The position numbers were made by a program, and so were the translations under genes. A DNA stretch of 34,126 bases from Bifidobacterium breve. GTDB lineage: Bacteria > Bacteroidota > Bacteroidia > Flavobacteriales > Flavobacteriaceae. Where the stretch lies: contig CALPUN020000005.1 in assembly GCA_943326765.2 (NCBI GenBank), positions 1 to 34,126 of the forward strand, in the 5' to 3' direction. The stretch's first letter is position 1. Each line of letters opens with the position of its first letter. Below the pieces are notes generated by a model. That model saw only the letters and a program-made list of their open reading frames with translations. It made no database searches and had not been told where the DNA came from. Below, in pieces: positions 19,756 through 28,376 of the stretch.

Positions 19756-20203
19756 TTACATTTCCCATTACTTCTTCCGCCAAATCAGCGAAATCTATTA
19801 CCGAATCATCGATTGCTTTCTCATACAAGTCTTTATTCCAAATTTCAATGATATTCACCGCTGATGAAAGCACTATGTCTTTCGAAATCTGCGCAAAAAC
19901 CACTAAATCCTTTGGAATTAACAACCTTCCTAAATTGTCGATTTCTACCACTTTTACGCCAGCAGTAAAACGACGAATGAAGTCGTTATTTTTCTTTACA
20001 AACCGATTGAGCTTGTTGATTTTTTGCATCATTAAATCCCATTCTTGCATCGGATATAATTCCAAACAGGGTTGAAAAACCGAACGCTTCAAAACGAAAC
20101 CGTCTTGAAGAGAGGTTGCCAACTGCTTTTTTAAAGGGGCAGGCAATAGCAACCTTCCTTTAGCATCGACTTTACATTCGTATGTTCCAACAATTGAATT
20201 CAA
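19730..20203 (-). CDS. mraZ: Transcriptional regulator MraZ
   Basis: GTYECKVDAKGRLLLPAPLKKQL and VVEIDNLGRLLIPKDL: the two SpoVT/AbrB-like DxKGRxxLP repeats. Confidence 0.96.
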   Translation of the reverse strand: MNSIVGTYECKVDAKGRLLLPAPLKKQLATSLQDGFVLKRSVFQPCLELYPMQEWDLMMQKINKLNRFVKKNNDFIRRFTAGVKVVEIDNLGRLLIPKDLVVFAQISKDIVLSSAVNIIEIWNKDLYEKAIDDSVIDFADLAEEVMGNVNDDDNGIS

Positions 20204-20228
20204 AAAATGATATTTTATTGATTGAAAG

Positions 20229-20236
20229 CAAAAATA
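20229..20236 (-). promoter_or_regulatory. Candidate Bacteroidetes -7 element of the mraZ/dcw promoter
   Basis: Minus strand TATTTTTG fits TAnnTTTG, 26 bp upstream of the mraZ ATG. Confidence 0.5.
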
Positions 20237-20248
20237 TAAAATTTATTA

Positions 20249-20293
20249 CCACATTTTACCACAAAACCCCACTTTGTTGATAAGTTTTACCAC
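20249..20293 (-). promoter_or_regulatory. Candidate MraZ operator: GTGG boxes at 10-bp spacing
   Basis: Plus-strand CCAC at 20249, 20259 and 20269, plus one at 20290. Minus strand reads AAAGTGGTAAAACTTATCAACAAAGTGGGGTTTTGTGGTAAAATGTGGTAATAA. Confidence 0.7.
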
Positions 20294-20547
20294 TTTTTAA
20301 TTTTAAGCCAGCTGATTGCATTTTTTCTTACAAAGACTTATTTAGCAAATTGTTAAGATTATTTAAGGTTTAGAAAAGATATTGCGAAAATGACCTCCTA
20401 TTTGAAATAATGTTAGCTATAATTCAATAAAATTCATTTTCCATTTTTTTTATTTTTTTGCGGTAGTTAAGAGCGAAAAAACTCGTTAAAAAGGAGGGGA
20501 TTTTAGTAAATAAAACCGGTTTGGCTTTCCTTTTATCTTTAAAATCA

Positions 20548-20555
20548 TATATTTG
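20548..20555 (+). promoter_or_regulatory. Candidate -7 element for the alpha/beta hydrolase gene
   Basis: TATATTTG matches TAnnTTTG, 29 bp upstream of the ATG. Confidence 0.5.
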
Positions 20556-20583
20556 TGTCCGTTAGAAACGACATAAAAGCGCC

Positions 20584-21348
20584 ATGGATCACGAATTAAA
20601 AAAAGAAGGTAAGTACAAATATTTTGAAGCCGGAGAAGGAATTCCAATTATCATATTACACGGATTGATGGGTGGTTTGAGCAATTTTGAAGGTGTTGCC
20701 AATTATTTTCCAAAGCACGGCTACAAGGTCGTTATACCAGAACTGCCTATTTATTCTCAAAATATTCTAAAGACGAATGTGAAAGCTTTTGCTCGTTATG
20801 TAAAAGATTTCATCACGTACAAAGGTTTTGACCGCGTGATTCTATTGGGAAATTCTTTAGGGGGCCATATCGCTTTGTACCATACCAAAATGTATCCTGA
20901 AAAAATGCTTGGGCTTGTGATAACAGGAAGTTCCGGCTTGTACGAAAGTGCTATGGGCGACAGCTACCCTAGAAGAGGTGATTACGACTACATTCAAAAG
21001 AAAGCGGAAGCGGTATTTTACGATCCGAAAATAGCTACTAAAGAAATTATAGATGAAGTTTATTCCATGGCAAATGATCGCATTAAACTAATCAAAACAT
21101 TGACGATTGCTAAAAGTGCTATTCGGCATAATATGGCCAAAGATTTGCCTAAAATGCACGTTCCTACTTGTATTATTTGGGGTAAAAATGATACAGTAAC
21201 ACCGCCTGATGTAGCGGAAGAATTTCATAAATTATTACCTCACTCCTCCCTATATTGGATTGACAAATGCGGCCACGCAGCTATGATGGAACATCCTGAT
21301 GAATTCAATACGTTGATGCATCATTGGCTTCAAGAAAGCCATCTTTAG
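20584..21348 (+). CDS. Alpha/beta fold hydrolase
   Basis: IPIIILHGLMGGLSNFEGV, LLGNSLGGHIALYH nucleophile elbow (GNSLGG), C-terminal DKCGHAAMMEHPDEF. Confidence 0.9.
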   Translation: MDHELKKEGKYKYFEAGEGIPIIILHGLMGGLSNFEGVANYFPKHGYKVVIPELPIYSQNILKTNVKAFARYVKDFITYKGFDRVILLGNSLGGHIALYHTKMYPEKMLGLVITGSSGLYESAMGDSYPRRGDYDYIQKKAEAVFYDPKIATKEIIDEVYSMANDRIKLIKTLTIAKSAIRHNMAKDLPKMHVPTCIIWGKNDTVTPPDVAEEFHKLLPHSSLYWIDKCGHAAMMEHPDEFNTLMHHWLQESHL

Positions 21349-21367
21349 TGCCTAAGAAATGCTGAAA

Positions 21368-21414
21368 AACCACTATTCTCTTTAAAATTCTAAAGAAATA
21401 GTGGTTCTTTTTTT
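21368..21414 (+). terminator. Rho-independent terminator downstream of the hydrolase
   Basis: AACCACTATTCTCTTTA-AAATTC-TAAAGAAATAGTGGTT followed by a T-rich tract. Confidence 0.8.
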
Positions 21415-21417
21415 AGT

Positions 21418-21425
21418 TACCTTTG
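21418..21425 (+). promoter_or_regulatory. -7 promoter element of engB
   Basis: TACCTTTG exactly matches TAnnTTTG and overlaps the ORF-track start, supporting initiation at 21441. Confidence 0.6.
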
Positions 21426-21440
21426 CCGAAATTCTTTAAA

Positions 21441-22061
21441 ATGAAAATCACAACTGCTGAATTTATTATTAGCAACTCTGAAGTAGATAAATGCCCGAAA
21501 GAACTACTTCCAGAATACGCTTTCATTGGCCGCTCAAATGTGGGAAAATCTTCTTTGATTAACATGTTGACCAATCATAAAAATTTAGCAAAAACTTCTG
21601 GAAAACCAGGAAAAACGCAGCTAATCAATCACTTTAAAATTAATCATAATTGGTTTTTGGTTGATTTACCAGGTTATGGGTATGCGAAAGTTTCTAAAAA
21701 GACCAAGTCGGTTTTTCAACAATTTATTACTGATTATTTTGAGAATAGAGAACAACTGGTTTGCGCCTTTGTATTAATTGACATTCGCCATGAAGCTCAG
21801 AATATTGATTTAGAGTTTATGGCTTATATGGGCGAAAGTGAAATTCCGTTTTGTATTATATTTACCAAGGCTGATAAAATCAGTAAAGTAAAAATTGACG
21901 CGCATGTCGCCGCCTATAAAAAACAGATGTTTGCGAACAATTGGGCTGAAATGCCCCCTTTTTTTGTTACCTCAGCTACCGAGAGTACTGGAAAAGAAGA
22001 ATTACTAACCTATATTGACGATATCAATCAAGAGGTTTTTAAAAGTAACAGCGAATTTTGA
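21441..22061 (+). CDS. engB: Ribosome biogenesis GTP-binding protein (YihA/YsxC/EngB)
   Basis: AFIGRSNVGKSSLINML, GKTQLINHF, LVDLPGYGYA, FTKADK G motifs. Confidence 0.95.
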   Translation: MKITTAEFIISNSEVDKCPKELLPEYAFIGRSNVGKSSLINMLTNHKNLAKTSGKPGKTQLINHFKINHNWFLVDLPGYGYAKVSKKTKSVFQQFITDYFENREQLVCAFVLIDIRHEAQNIDLEFMAYMGESEIPFCIIFTKADKISKVKIDAHVAAYKKQMFANNWAEMPPFFVTSATESTGKEELLTYIDDINQEVFKSNSEF

Positions 22062-22076
22062 TTCTATATTAAAAGC

Positions 22077-22116
22077 AAAAAAATACCAAATTTTAAGTTA
22101 ATTTGGTATTTTTTTT
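22077..22116. terminator. Bidirectional terminator between convergent engB and gldC
   Basis: AAAAAAATACCAAATT-TTAAGTT-AATTTGGTATTTTTTTT; overlaps the gldC stop codon. Confidence 0.8.
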
Positions 22117-22450
22117 ACTTGTTCAATTCCAATTTTTCGGCGAAATAATCGCAAAAATCTTTCATCGTATCGGTCATTTTTTCATCGCCGGTCGCGCGTT
22201 TAAAAGTATCAGCCATCGCCACTAAAGTTTGATGAAAAAACAATTTCATTTCATCAACAGGCATTTCTTTGGTCCACAAGTCGATGCGTAATGTTTCTTG
22301 CGCTTTGCTGTCCCAAATGGAAAGCATCACCGCTTTGGCTTCTTCGACATCAATACCGCCATCTTGCGCGGTCCAGCTGAGTTTTTCCGGCACTCTATTT
22401 TCGTCTAGTTCCACTAGGAATTTAATTTCGGAGGTCATGGTTTTTGACAT
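22115..22450 (-). CDS. gldC: Gliding motility protein GldC
   Basis: 111 aa, MTSEIKFLVELDENRVPEKLSWTAQDGGIDVEEAKAVMLSIWD..; adjacent to gldB. Confidence 0.9.
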   Translation of the reverse strand: MSKTMTSEIKFLVELDENRVPEKLSWTAQDGGIDVEEAKAVMLSIWDSKAQETLRIDLWTKEMPVDEMKLFFHQTLVAMADTFKRATGDEKMTDTMKDFCDYFAEKLELNK

Positions 22451-23409
22451 TATTTCTTAGGTTTGTATTTTGATTTTTCAAAGATTTCTTTAGCGTCTAT
22501 TTTTAATAACTGTGGCAAAGATACTTCGTTATTATCCATAAAGGAACGAACGATTTGCCAGCCTATCCAACAACCCACTCTTCCTGGCGATTCGTTGTCT
22601 ATTTCCAAATAGAATTTTGAAAATGGTGCCGGGTTTATGAATCTAGGAATTAGTTTTTGGTCGGTATCATAAAGCAGTTTGTTTTCTATGAAGTTGCGCC
22701 AAATGTATCCTTCGTTTTCTTGACACCAAATAATTTGTTCTTTTTTATAACCTATTTTATCTTCATCGGTATATTCAGGCAACAGTTTGTCTTTTAGATA
22801 CAATTCTTTTCCTGCATCTATCATTTGGGAGAGGAACGTATGGTCGGTTGAAGGATTAATTTTGGTTTTAGCAAAACTCGAAGCGATATCAGGCAAGATC
22901 TGATTCTGTTCGAAATTTTGTTTTAAGTATTCTGGAAATTGGTAGAATTTATGCTCCTTCCCCAAATACAACTCCAATGAAATAACCAGCATGTCGTGTG
23001 TGTAGATTACTTTTGTTTGGTAATCCATTTCGGAAATTATCGTGTAGACTTTAGGTGTTTTGGTTTCTGGAAAATAATATTTGATGTGTTTGAAGAGCTC
23101 TTCAATCTTTGTCGTTTCTACATCGAAATTGCTGTATTTTTTTTCTACTTCTGTGAACAATTCCCGCCATTGTGGGTTTTTGCTTTTTTCAATCCAAACA
23201 TTATCGTCGTTCCCGGCAGGAAAGAAAAACGGATAGGCTGCCTTTAGTTTAGGTAAGTCTTCTGGGGCTGTTTCAAAGAACGCTTTGTCAAAGCGATGGA
23301 CTTTGATTTCGATTGGTATTTCTTCTACGGCTTTTTCTACTTTGCTTTTTTGATTGCAAGAAAGGAAAAAAAGCGAAAAAACTAGTGTCAAAAAAAGAGG
23401 TTGTTTCAT
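22450..23409 (-). CDS. gldB: Gliding motility lipoprotein GldB
   Basis: MKQPLFLTLVFSLFFLSCNQKSK lipobox; DIASSFAKTKINPSTDHTFLSQMIDAGKELYLKDKLLP; TAATG stop/start overlap with gldC. ORF track start 23508 lies inside the repeat; 23409 preferred. Confidence 0.9.
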   Translation of the reverse strand: MKQPLFLTLVFSLFFLSCNQKSKVEKAVEEIPIEIKVHRFDKAFFETAPEDLPKLKAAYPFFFPAGNDDNVWIEKSKNPQWRELFTEVEKKYSNFDVETTKIEELFKHIKYYFPETKTPKVYTIISEMDYQTKVIYTHDMLVISLELYLGKEHKFYQFPEYLKQNFEQNQILPDIASSFAKTKINPSTDHTFLSQMIDAGKELYLKDKLLPEYTDEDKIGYKKEQIIWCQENEGYIWRNFIENKLLYDTDQKLIPRFINPAPFSKFYLEIDNESPGRVGCWIGWQIVRSFMDNNEVSLPQLLKIDAKEIFEKSKYKPKK

Positions 23410-23425
23410 ATACAGTTTGTAAATT

Positions 23426-23503
23426 AGCCCTGATGGTAGCGGCATCCTTTTTCTCGCTTCTTTAGCGAGGAAAAGATAGAGCGAACAGCAGGAAATAGCT
23501 TCT
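23426..23503 (+). repeat. Dispersed intergenic repeat copy B
   Basis: TAGCCCTGATGGTAGCGGCATC - hairpin CTTTTTCTCGCT/TCTTT/AGCGAGGAAAAG - GATAGAGCGAACAGCAGGAAATAGCTTCTA. Confidence 0.85.
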
Positions 23504-23520
23504 ACCAATAATTATTTTGG

Positions 23521-23528
23521 CAAAGATA
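23521..23528 (-). promoter_or_regulatory. Candidate -7 element of the gldB promoter
   Basis: Minus strand TATCTTTG matches TAnnTTTG; places repeat B inside the gldB 5' leader. Confidence 0.5.
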
Positions 23529-23557
23529 CAGTGTGGTTTATTAAATATTCAGAAATT

Positions 23558-24358
23558 ATGTCTAAAAAAAGTACTCTTGCCGTTGAAAATGCAACTACCC
23601 AAATTGTAACTTGGTTGAAAACGTATGCGGAGAACGCAAAAGTGAACGGATTTGTTGTTGGAATTTCGGGCGGTATTGATTCGGCAGTAACCTCAACACT
23701 ATGTGCGCTCACGGGTTTAAAGGTTTTGTGTTTGGAAATGCCAATTCACCAAGCCCATTCGCATGTAACACGTGGCAGGGAACATATTGATCAATTGAAA
23801 AAAAGATTTCCCAATGTGAGCTCGATTGAAGCCGATTTGACTTCGGTTTTTGAAGATTTTAAAAAGCAAGTTCCCGAAACCAATGACAACCACACCGCTC
23901 ATTTGGCGTTGGCTAATACCCGATCGCGATTGCGGATGACCACTTTGTACTATTTTGCGGGCATTCATGGTTTGTTAGTCGCTGGAACGGGGAACAAAGT
24001 GGAAGATTTTGGAGTGGGGTTTTTCACCAAATATGGCGATGGCGGGGTCGATTTGAGTCCGATTGCTGATTTAATGAAATCAGAAGTATACGCCATAGGT
24101 ATTTATTTGAATGTTCCTGAAGCAATCCTAAAAGCGGCTCCAACTGACGGTTTGTTTGGAGACGACCGAACAGATGAAGACCAGATTGGTGCCAGTTATG
24201 ACGAATTGGAATGGGCGATGTTTCGAGAGGAAGAAGGAAAGTCGGTCGCTGATTTTTCAGGTCGTGAAAAGGAAGTTTTTGAGATCTACAAACGCTTCAA
24301 TAATACTAATCAACACAAAATGAACGCGATACCGGTTTGTTTACTTCATCGGAATTAA
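23558..24358 (+). CDS. nadE: NH3-dependent NAD+ synthetase
   Basis: GFVVGISGGIDSAVTSTLCAL P-loop (SGGxDS), GTGNKVEDFGVGFFTKYGDGGVDLSPIADLMKSEVY. Start at internal Met (ORF track 23531). Confidence 0.95.
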   Translation: MSKKSTLAVENATTQIVTWLKTYAENAKVNGFVVGISGGIDSAVTSTLCALTGLKVLCLEMPIHQAHSHVTRGREHIDQLKKRFPNVSSIEADLTSVFEDFKKQVPETNDNHTAHLALANTRSRLRMTTLYYFAGIHGLLVAGTGNKVEDFGVGFFTKYGDGGVDLSPIADLMKSEVYAIGIYLNVPEAILKAAPTDGLFGDDRTDEDQIGASYDELEWAMFREEEGKSVADFSGREKEVFEIYKRFNNTNQHKMNAIPVCLLHRN

Positions 24359-24448
24359 TAGTACTTTATCTAAAAAATTTTATTCATTAAGTTTTTTTTA
24401 ACTAAATTTATAGTCTCAAATAGCAATAATTTTTAAAAATCTACTATT

Positions 24449-25078
24449 ATGATTAGAGTTTGTTTAGCCGATAATTACCCTGTTGTCCATTTTGGAGTGA
24501 AATCATATTTCAAAGACCACTCCGATATTAGCATCGTGGCTAATGTTGGAAATTTTTCGATGGTGAAAGATGTTTTGTATACTAAAGAAATTGATGTTTT
24601 GGTATTGGATTTGGATTTAGATGGATTGTCTAGTATTTACGAATTGAAAGCCGTGATAAAAAATTATTCTAAAACTAAAATTATCGTATTTAGCAGTTAC
24701 TCGGAACAGATTTATGCGCCAAATGCTATAAAAGCTGGCGTTGCTGGTTATGTTCACAAAACTGCCAAATTGGAAACGTTGGGAATTGCCATTATGAAAG
24801 TGCATCAAGGACAAACCATTTTAAATGACACTATCAAAAGAAACTTGGCTTTGATTGCCAAACAAAACAAAAGCGAACGTCTGTACCGCAAATTATCCAA
24901 TCGAGAAATTGAAGTGCTTCGTTATTTAAGTAATGGTAAAAAAAACAATGAGATTTCCGCTATTTTAGGGCTAAATGAAAAAACGATTAGCACTTACAAG
25001 TTGCGTTTGTTAACGAAGTTAGACGTGACGAACTTAGTAGATTTGGTTAATAAAGCAAAAACCTTAGAAATCGTTTAA
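24449..25078 (+). CDS. Orphan LuxR-family response regulator
   Basis: Receiver (IRVCLADNYPVVHFGVKSYF..VLVLDLDLDG..VFSSY..GYVHKTA) plus LuxR HTH (LSNREIEVLRYLSNGKKNNEISAILGLNEKTISTYKLRLLTKL); no adjacent kinase. Confidence 0.88.
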   Translation: MIRVCLADNYPVVHFGVKSYFKDHSDISIVANVGNFSMVKDVLYTKEIDVLVLDLDLDGLSSIYELKAVIKNYSKTKIIVFSSYSEQIYAPNAIKAGVAGYVHKTAKLETLGIAIMKVHQGQTILNDTIKRNLALIAKQNKSERLYRKLSNREIEVLRYLSNGKKNNEISAILGLNEKTISTYKLRLLTKLDVTNLVDLVNKAKTLEIV

Positions 25079-27051
25079 TTATAACGCGACATTACTCTTC
25101 CCAATTTTTTAGAAAACGAGTGAATTAATTTGTAGTAATCCATAGCCATTGAAAGGGGTTCCGAATTATCGGCATCGACATCAGTACTGATGGAGCCTTT
25201 TAATTCTTCAATAATTTTATCTACCAAAAACCACCTTAAGGTTAGTATGGTTTCAGAAACGTATTGTCCAATGGTGCGGTCTTTTTGTTTTACGATAATT
25301 TGCTTCGATTCCCAGTTGTGGAGCGATTGCTGTTCTTCTAACATTAAAATATCGGTAACTTCTTGAGAAAACTCAGGATCTAAATGCATCAGGTATTGTT
25401 CCATTTGAAAGGTTTCGTTTTGATTAAAATAAGCAATCAAATGGTTGTATATGGATCGAAATAAAGGATTCGCCAATTCGACTTCATCTTCTTGCAAACT
25501 CAGGAAGATGCGTTGGTAGACTTTCCATTTTTTTCTCTCAATCGTATTTTCGATTTCGCCCTCGTCGTTGGTTTTTAGGAGAACATCTTCGAATTCTTCT
25601 ACTCTATCTCCGTATAACAATAGGATTTCGATGATTTTTCGCTCCAATTCATAAAGCACATCTACTTTTTGAATGTCAATTGGATTTTCATTCTTTACTA
25701 CTTCAAAAGCTTTTTGTTCTTGCTTTACTTTTTTTCCGGCTTCGGCGTTGTCTTTTTGAATTAATTGCGCTAGAGTATTTACTAAAACTTGTTCCGAAAT
25801 ATCCATAATTCGAGAACATTCCTGAAGGTAAATTTCTCTTTTAATTCGGTCTGGAATTTTGGAAATACTCGTTACCATATCCCGAATCAAATCGGCTTTC
25901 TTTATCGGATCATTTTTAGCTTCATCCATCAAAAGCGAGGCTTTAAATTGAATAAAATCCTTGGCATTTGTTTCCAGATAAAGCACCAAGTCTTCATAAG
26001 AAGTCTTCTTGGCAAAACTATCGGGATCATCGCCTTCGGGGAATGTGCAGACTTTTACGTTCATACCTTCTTCAAGAATCAAATCAATTCCGCGGATGGA
26101 AGCCCGTAATCCGGCTGCATCACCATCGTATAAAACAGTGATGTTTTTGGTTAAGCGATTGACCAACCGAATTTGATCGGGTGTTAATGCAGTTCCTGAA
26201 GAAGCTACAACATTTTCGATTCCGGCTTGGTGAAATTGAATCACATCGGTATAGCCTTCTACCAGAAAGCAATTGTTTAGTTTAGCAATGGCTTGTTTGG
26301 CTTGAAAAATACCGTAAAGGACTTTGCTTTTGTGGTAAATATCACTTTCAGGGGAATTGAGGTATTTTGCGGCTTTCTTATCGTTGGTTAAAATTCTTCC
26401 TCCGAAACCTAATACTCTGCCCGACATGCTTTGAATAGGAAACATGACTCTACCTCGAAAGCGATCGATTAGTTTGTCTTCTTTAGCAATGGTTAATCCG
26501 GTGCTTTCTAAAAATTCTAATTTGTACCCTTTCCCTAGGGCTTCTTTAGAAAAAGCATCCCATTGTTCGGGCGAATAGCCTAATGCAAATTTCTTGATGG
26601 TTTCGTGAGTGAAACCTCGTTCTTTGAAATAGGAATAGCCAATAGCCTTTCCTTCATCGGCATTTAGTAAAATATCTTGAAAGTAATTTTTGGCGAACTC
26701 GGAGACTAAAAACATACTTTCCCGAACATCGGTATTCGCTTTTTCTTCGGCAGTTTGTTCGGTTTCTTCAATTTCGATGTTGTATTTTTTAGCCAAATAG
26801 CGGATGGCTTCGGGATAGGTAAAATGTTCGTGTTCCATCAAGAACGCTACGACATTTCCTCCTTTACCCGAACTAAAATCTTTCCAGATTTGTTTGACAG
26901 GCGACACCATGAAAGACGGAGAGCGTTCGTCGGAAAACGGGCTCAGCCCTTTAAAATTGCTCCCAGCCCTTTTTAATTGAACGAAATCGCCAATCACCTC
27001 TTCTACACGAGCGGTTTCGAAAACGGTATCTATGGTTGCTTTTGTAATCAA
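25075..27051 (-). CDS. dnaG: DNA primase
   Basis: SPFSDERSPSFMVSPVKQIWKDFSSGKGGNVVAFLMEHE, ERGFTHETIKKFALGYSP, LVEGYTDVIQFHQAGIENVVASSGTALT, YDGDAAG TOPRIM. Confidence 0.96.
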   Translation of the reverse strand: MITKATIDTVFETARVEEVIGDFVQLKRAGSNFKGLSPFSDERSPSFMVSPVKQIWKDFSSGKGGNVVAFLMEHEHFTYPEAIRYLAKKYNIEIEETEQTAEEKANTDVRESMFLVSEFAKNYFQDILLNADEGKAIGYSYFKERGFTHETIKKFALGYSPEQWDAFSKEALGKGYKLEFLESTGLTIAKEDKLIDRFRGRVMFPIQSMSGRVLGFGGRILTNDKKAAKYLNSPESDIYHKSKVLYGIFQAKQAIAKLNNCFLVEGYTDVIQFHQAGIENVVASSGTALTPDQIRLVNRLTKNITVLYDGDAAGLRASIRGIDLILEEGMNVKVCTFPEGDDPDSFAKKTSYEDLVLYLETNAKDFIQFKASLLMDEAKNDPIKKADLIRDMVTSISKIPDRIKREIYLQECSRIMDISEQVLVNTLAQLIQKDNAEAGKKVKQEQKAFEVVKNENPIDIQKVDVLYELERKIIEILLLYGDRVEEFEDVLLKTNDEGEIENTIERKKWKVYQRIFLSLQEDEVELANPLFRSIYNHLIAYFNQNETFQMEQYLMHLDPEFSQEVTDILMLEEQQSLHNWESKQIIVKQKDRTIGQYVSETILTLRWFLVDKIIEELKGSISTDVDADNSEPLSMAMDYYKLIHSFSKKLGRVMSRYN

Positions 27052-27073
27052 ACTAAGTAGGGTTAGAAAACGT

Positions 27074-27081
27074 CAAAGTTA
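27074..27081 (-). promoter_or_regulatory. Candidate -7 element of the dnaG promoter
   Basis: Minus strand TAACTTTG, 23 bp upstream of the dnaG ATG. Confidence 0.5.
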
Positions 27082-27120
27082 CAAAGTTTTGCGGATGTTT
27101 GTTGTTTGTTTTGGGTTTTT

Positions 27121-27246
27121 AGCCCTGATGGTCGCGGCAACTCCCTATTCATAGAAAACAAGGCGTCTCGCCGTAGCTTTTCTTAATCGGGTATAGAGCG
27201 GACAGTGGACCCGAGCGGAGCGAACTGACAAAATAATTAGCTTCTA
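27121..27246 (+). repeat. Dispersed intergenic repeat copy C (extended)
   Basis: TAGCCCTGATGGTCGCGGCA - hairpin with AGAAAA/TTTTCT arms and GGCGTCTCGCC tip - GTATAGAGCGGACAG - insertion - AATTAGCTTCTA. Confidence 0.85.
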
Positions 27247-27250
27247 AAAT

Positions 27251-27279
27251 AAAAAAAGTGCTTCTTTCGAAACACTTTC
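27251..27279 (-). terminator. Terminator of the ECF/OMP operon
   Basis: Minus strand GAAAGTGTTTC-GAAA-GAAGCACTTTTTTT hairpin followed by a T tract. Confidence 0.65.
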
Positions 27280-27303
27280 TCTTACTAACTACTCTAACAA
27301 AAT

Positions 27304-28365
27304 TTAGTTAAAATCTAAACGAATCCCTACAGACAAGTTGTTTTGATTGACAGCGTTGTCGGTGAATAATGGACTGATGTCGTATTTGGCATACAAACTT
27401 ATTTCTTTGTATCCGATGTAAGCACTGGCTCCATAGATCAACTCATTTACATTGAAATCGCCTTTGGTTTTTTGTTGAACGGAATTTTCGTAAATATCAT
27501 TGAATTTCAGGATTTGTTTGGATTTGATGTTGGCACCAATATAACCTCCAATTCCGAATCGAAAACTTTGATGCGTTTTAAAAATAACTTTATCGTCTTT
27601 AGTCTTTTTACCCGAGAAATCGAATTCTAAATGCACTGGAACTACTATATAAACATTTCGGAATCGGGAATCTTTTAAGTAAATTGGACTCGCAACCAAA
27701 GGAGTTTGATTTCCGGTTTCCACAAAATAGCGGTTGTTGGTTGGTCTTAAATTGTTGTACATTACAGAAAGACCGTATTTTACGTGAAGCAAATTGGCAT
27801 TTTTCAGAAGTCGGGTATTGTAAGTAAATCCCCATTCGTAAAAGTGCGAACTCCAATAGCGATAATCTGAATTTGCCGCCGCTTTGTTTGTAACTAGATT
27901 ATTAAGTCCGGCAGCTAAGACTAGTTGAGTTGTGGTTCTGCTTTCACCGTCATCCCGTTTTTTGAATCTTTTGGGGTCAAAATGAAAAGTAAAAGTGCGG
28001 GAAGAATCTTGCTCAGCGATTTTTCCATCCACTTTTTGTTGGACTAAGTCTTTCAATTCCTGTTGCACATCAGCGATTCTTGATTCGATGTTTTTAGCTC
28101 TAGTGTCCGCTAATTTTAATTTTTTCTCGTCCGCTTGAGCGGCTGTAATAGTTCCTTTTTCTAAGTCAGAGTTAACGGCTTCCACTTCTGTTTTGAGTGC
28201 GGTTTTTTCTTCTTTGGTGATGCTTTCAATTTTAGAAGCAATCATTTTTGCTTTGGATTCGAAAGTTTGCGATGCCCGTTCTCCTTTCCAGCTCGTGTCT
28301 TGGGCGAAAATTTCAGTGATGACTAAGAATAGGAATCCGGTCAGGTAAATGGTAAAATTTTTCAT
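27304..28365 (-). CDS. Secreted coiled-coil plus outer-membrane beta-barrel protein
   Basis: Signal peptide; about 90-aa Lys/Glu-rich coiled coil; then alternating beta-strand region ending ..NLSVGIRLDFN with terminal aromatic residue. Confidence 0.7.
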   Translation of the reverse strand: MKNFTIYLTGFLFLVITEIFAQDTSWKGERASQTFESKAKMIASKIESITKEEKTALKTEVEAVNSDLEKGTITAAQADEKKLKLADTRAKNIESRIADVQQELKDLVQQKVDGKIAEQDSSRTFTFHFDPKRFKKRDDGESRTTTQLVLAAGLNNLVTNKAAANSDYRYWSSHFYEWGFTYNTRLLKNANLLHVKYGLSVMYNNLRPTNNRYFVETGNQTPLVASPIYLKDSRFRNVYIVVPVHLEFDFSGKKTKDDKVIFKTHQSFRFGIGGYIGANIKSKQILKFNDIYENSVQQKTKGDFNVNELIYGASAYIGYKEISLYAKYDISPLFTDNAVNQNNLSVGIRLDFN

Positions 28366-28376
28366 GATTGTTGATT

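Noticed and set aside
20484-20500. AAAAAGGAGGGG Shine-Dalgarno-like stretch upstream of the hydrolase
   Set aside because: No start codon follows at suitable distance, and Bacteroidetes make little use of SD sequences; likely fortuitous.
25789-26109. 106-aa plus-strand ORF
   Set aside because: Antisense to dnaG; no family recognised.
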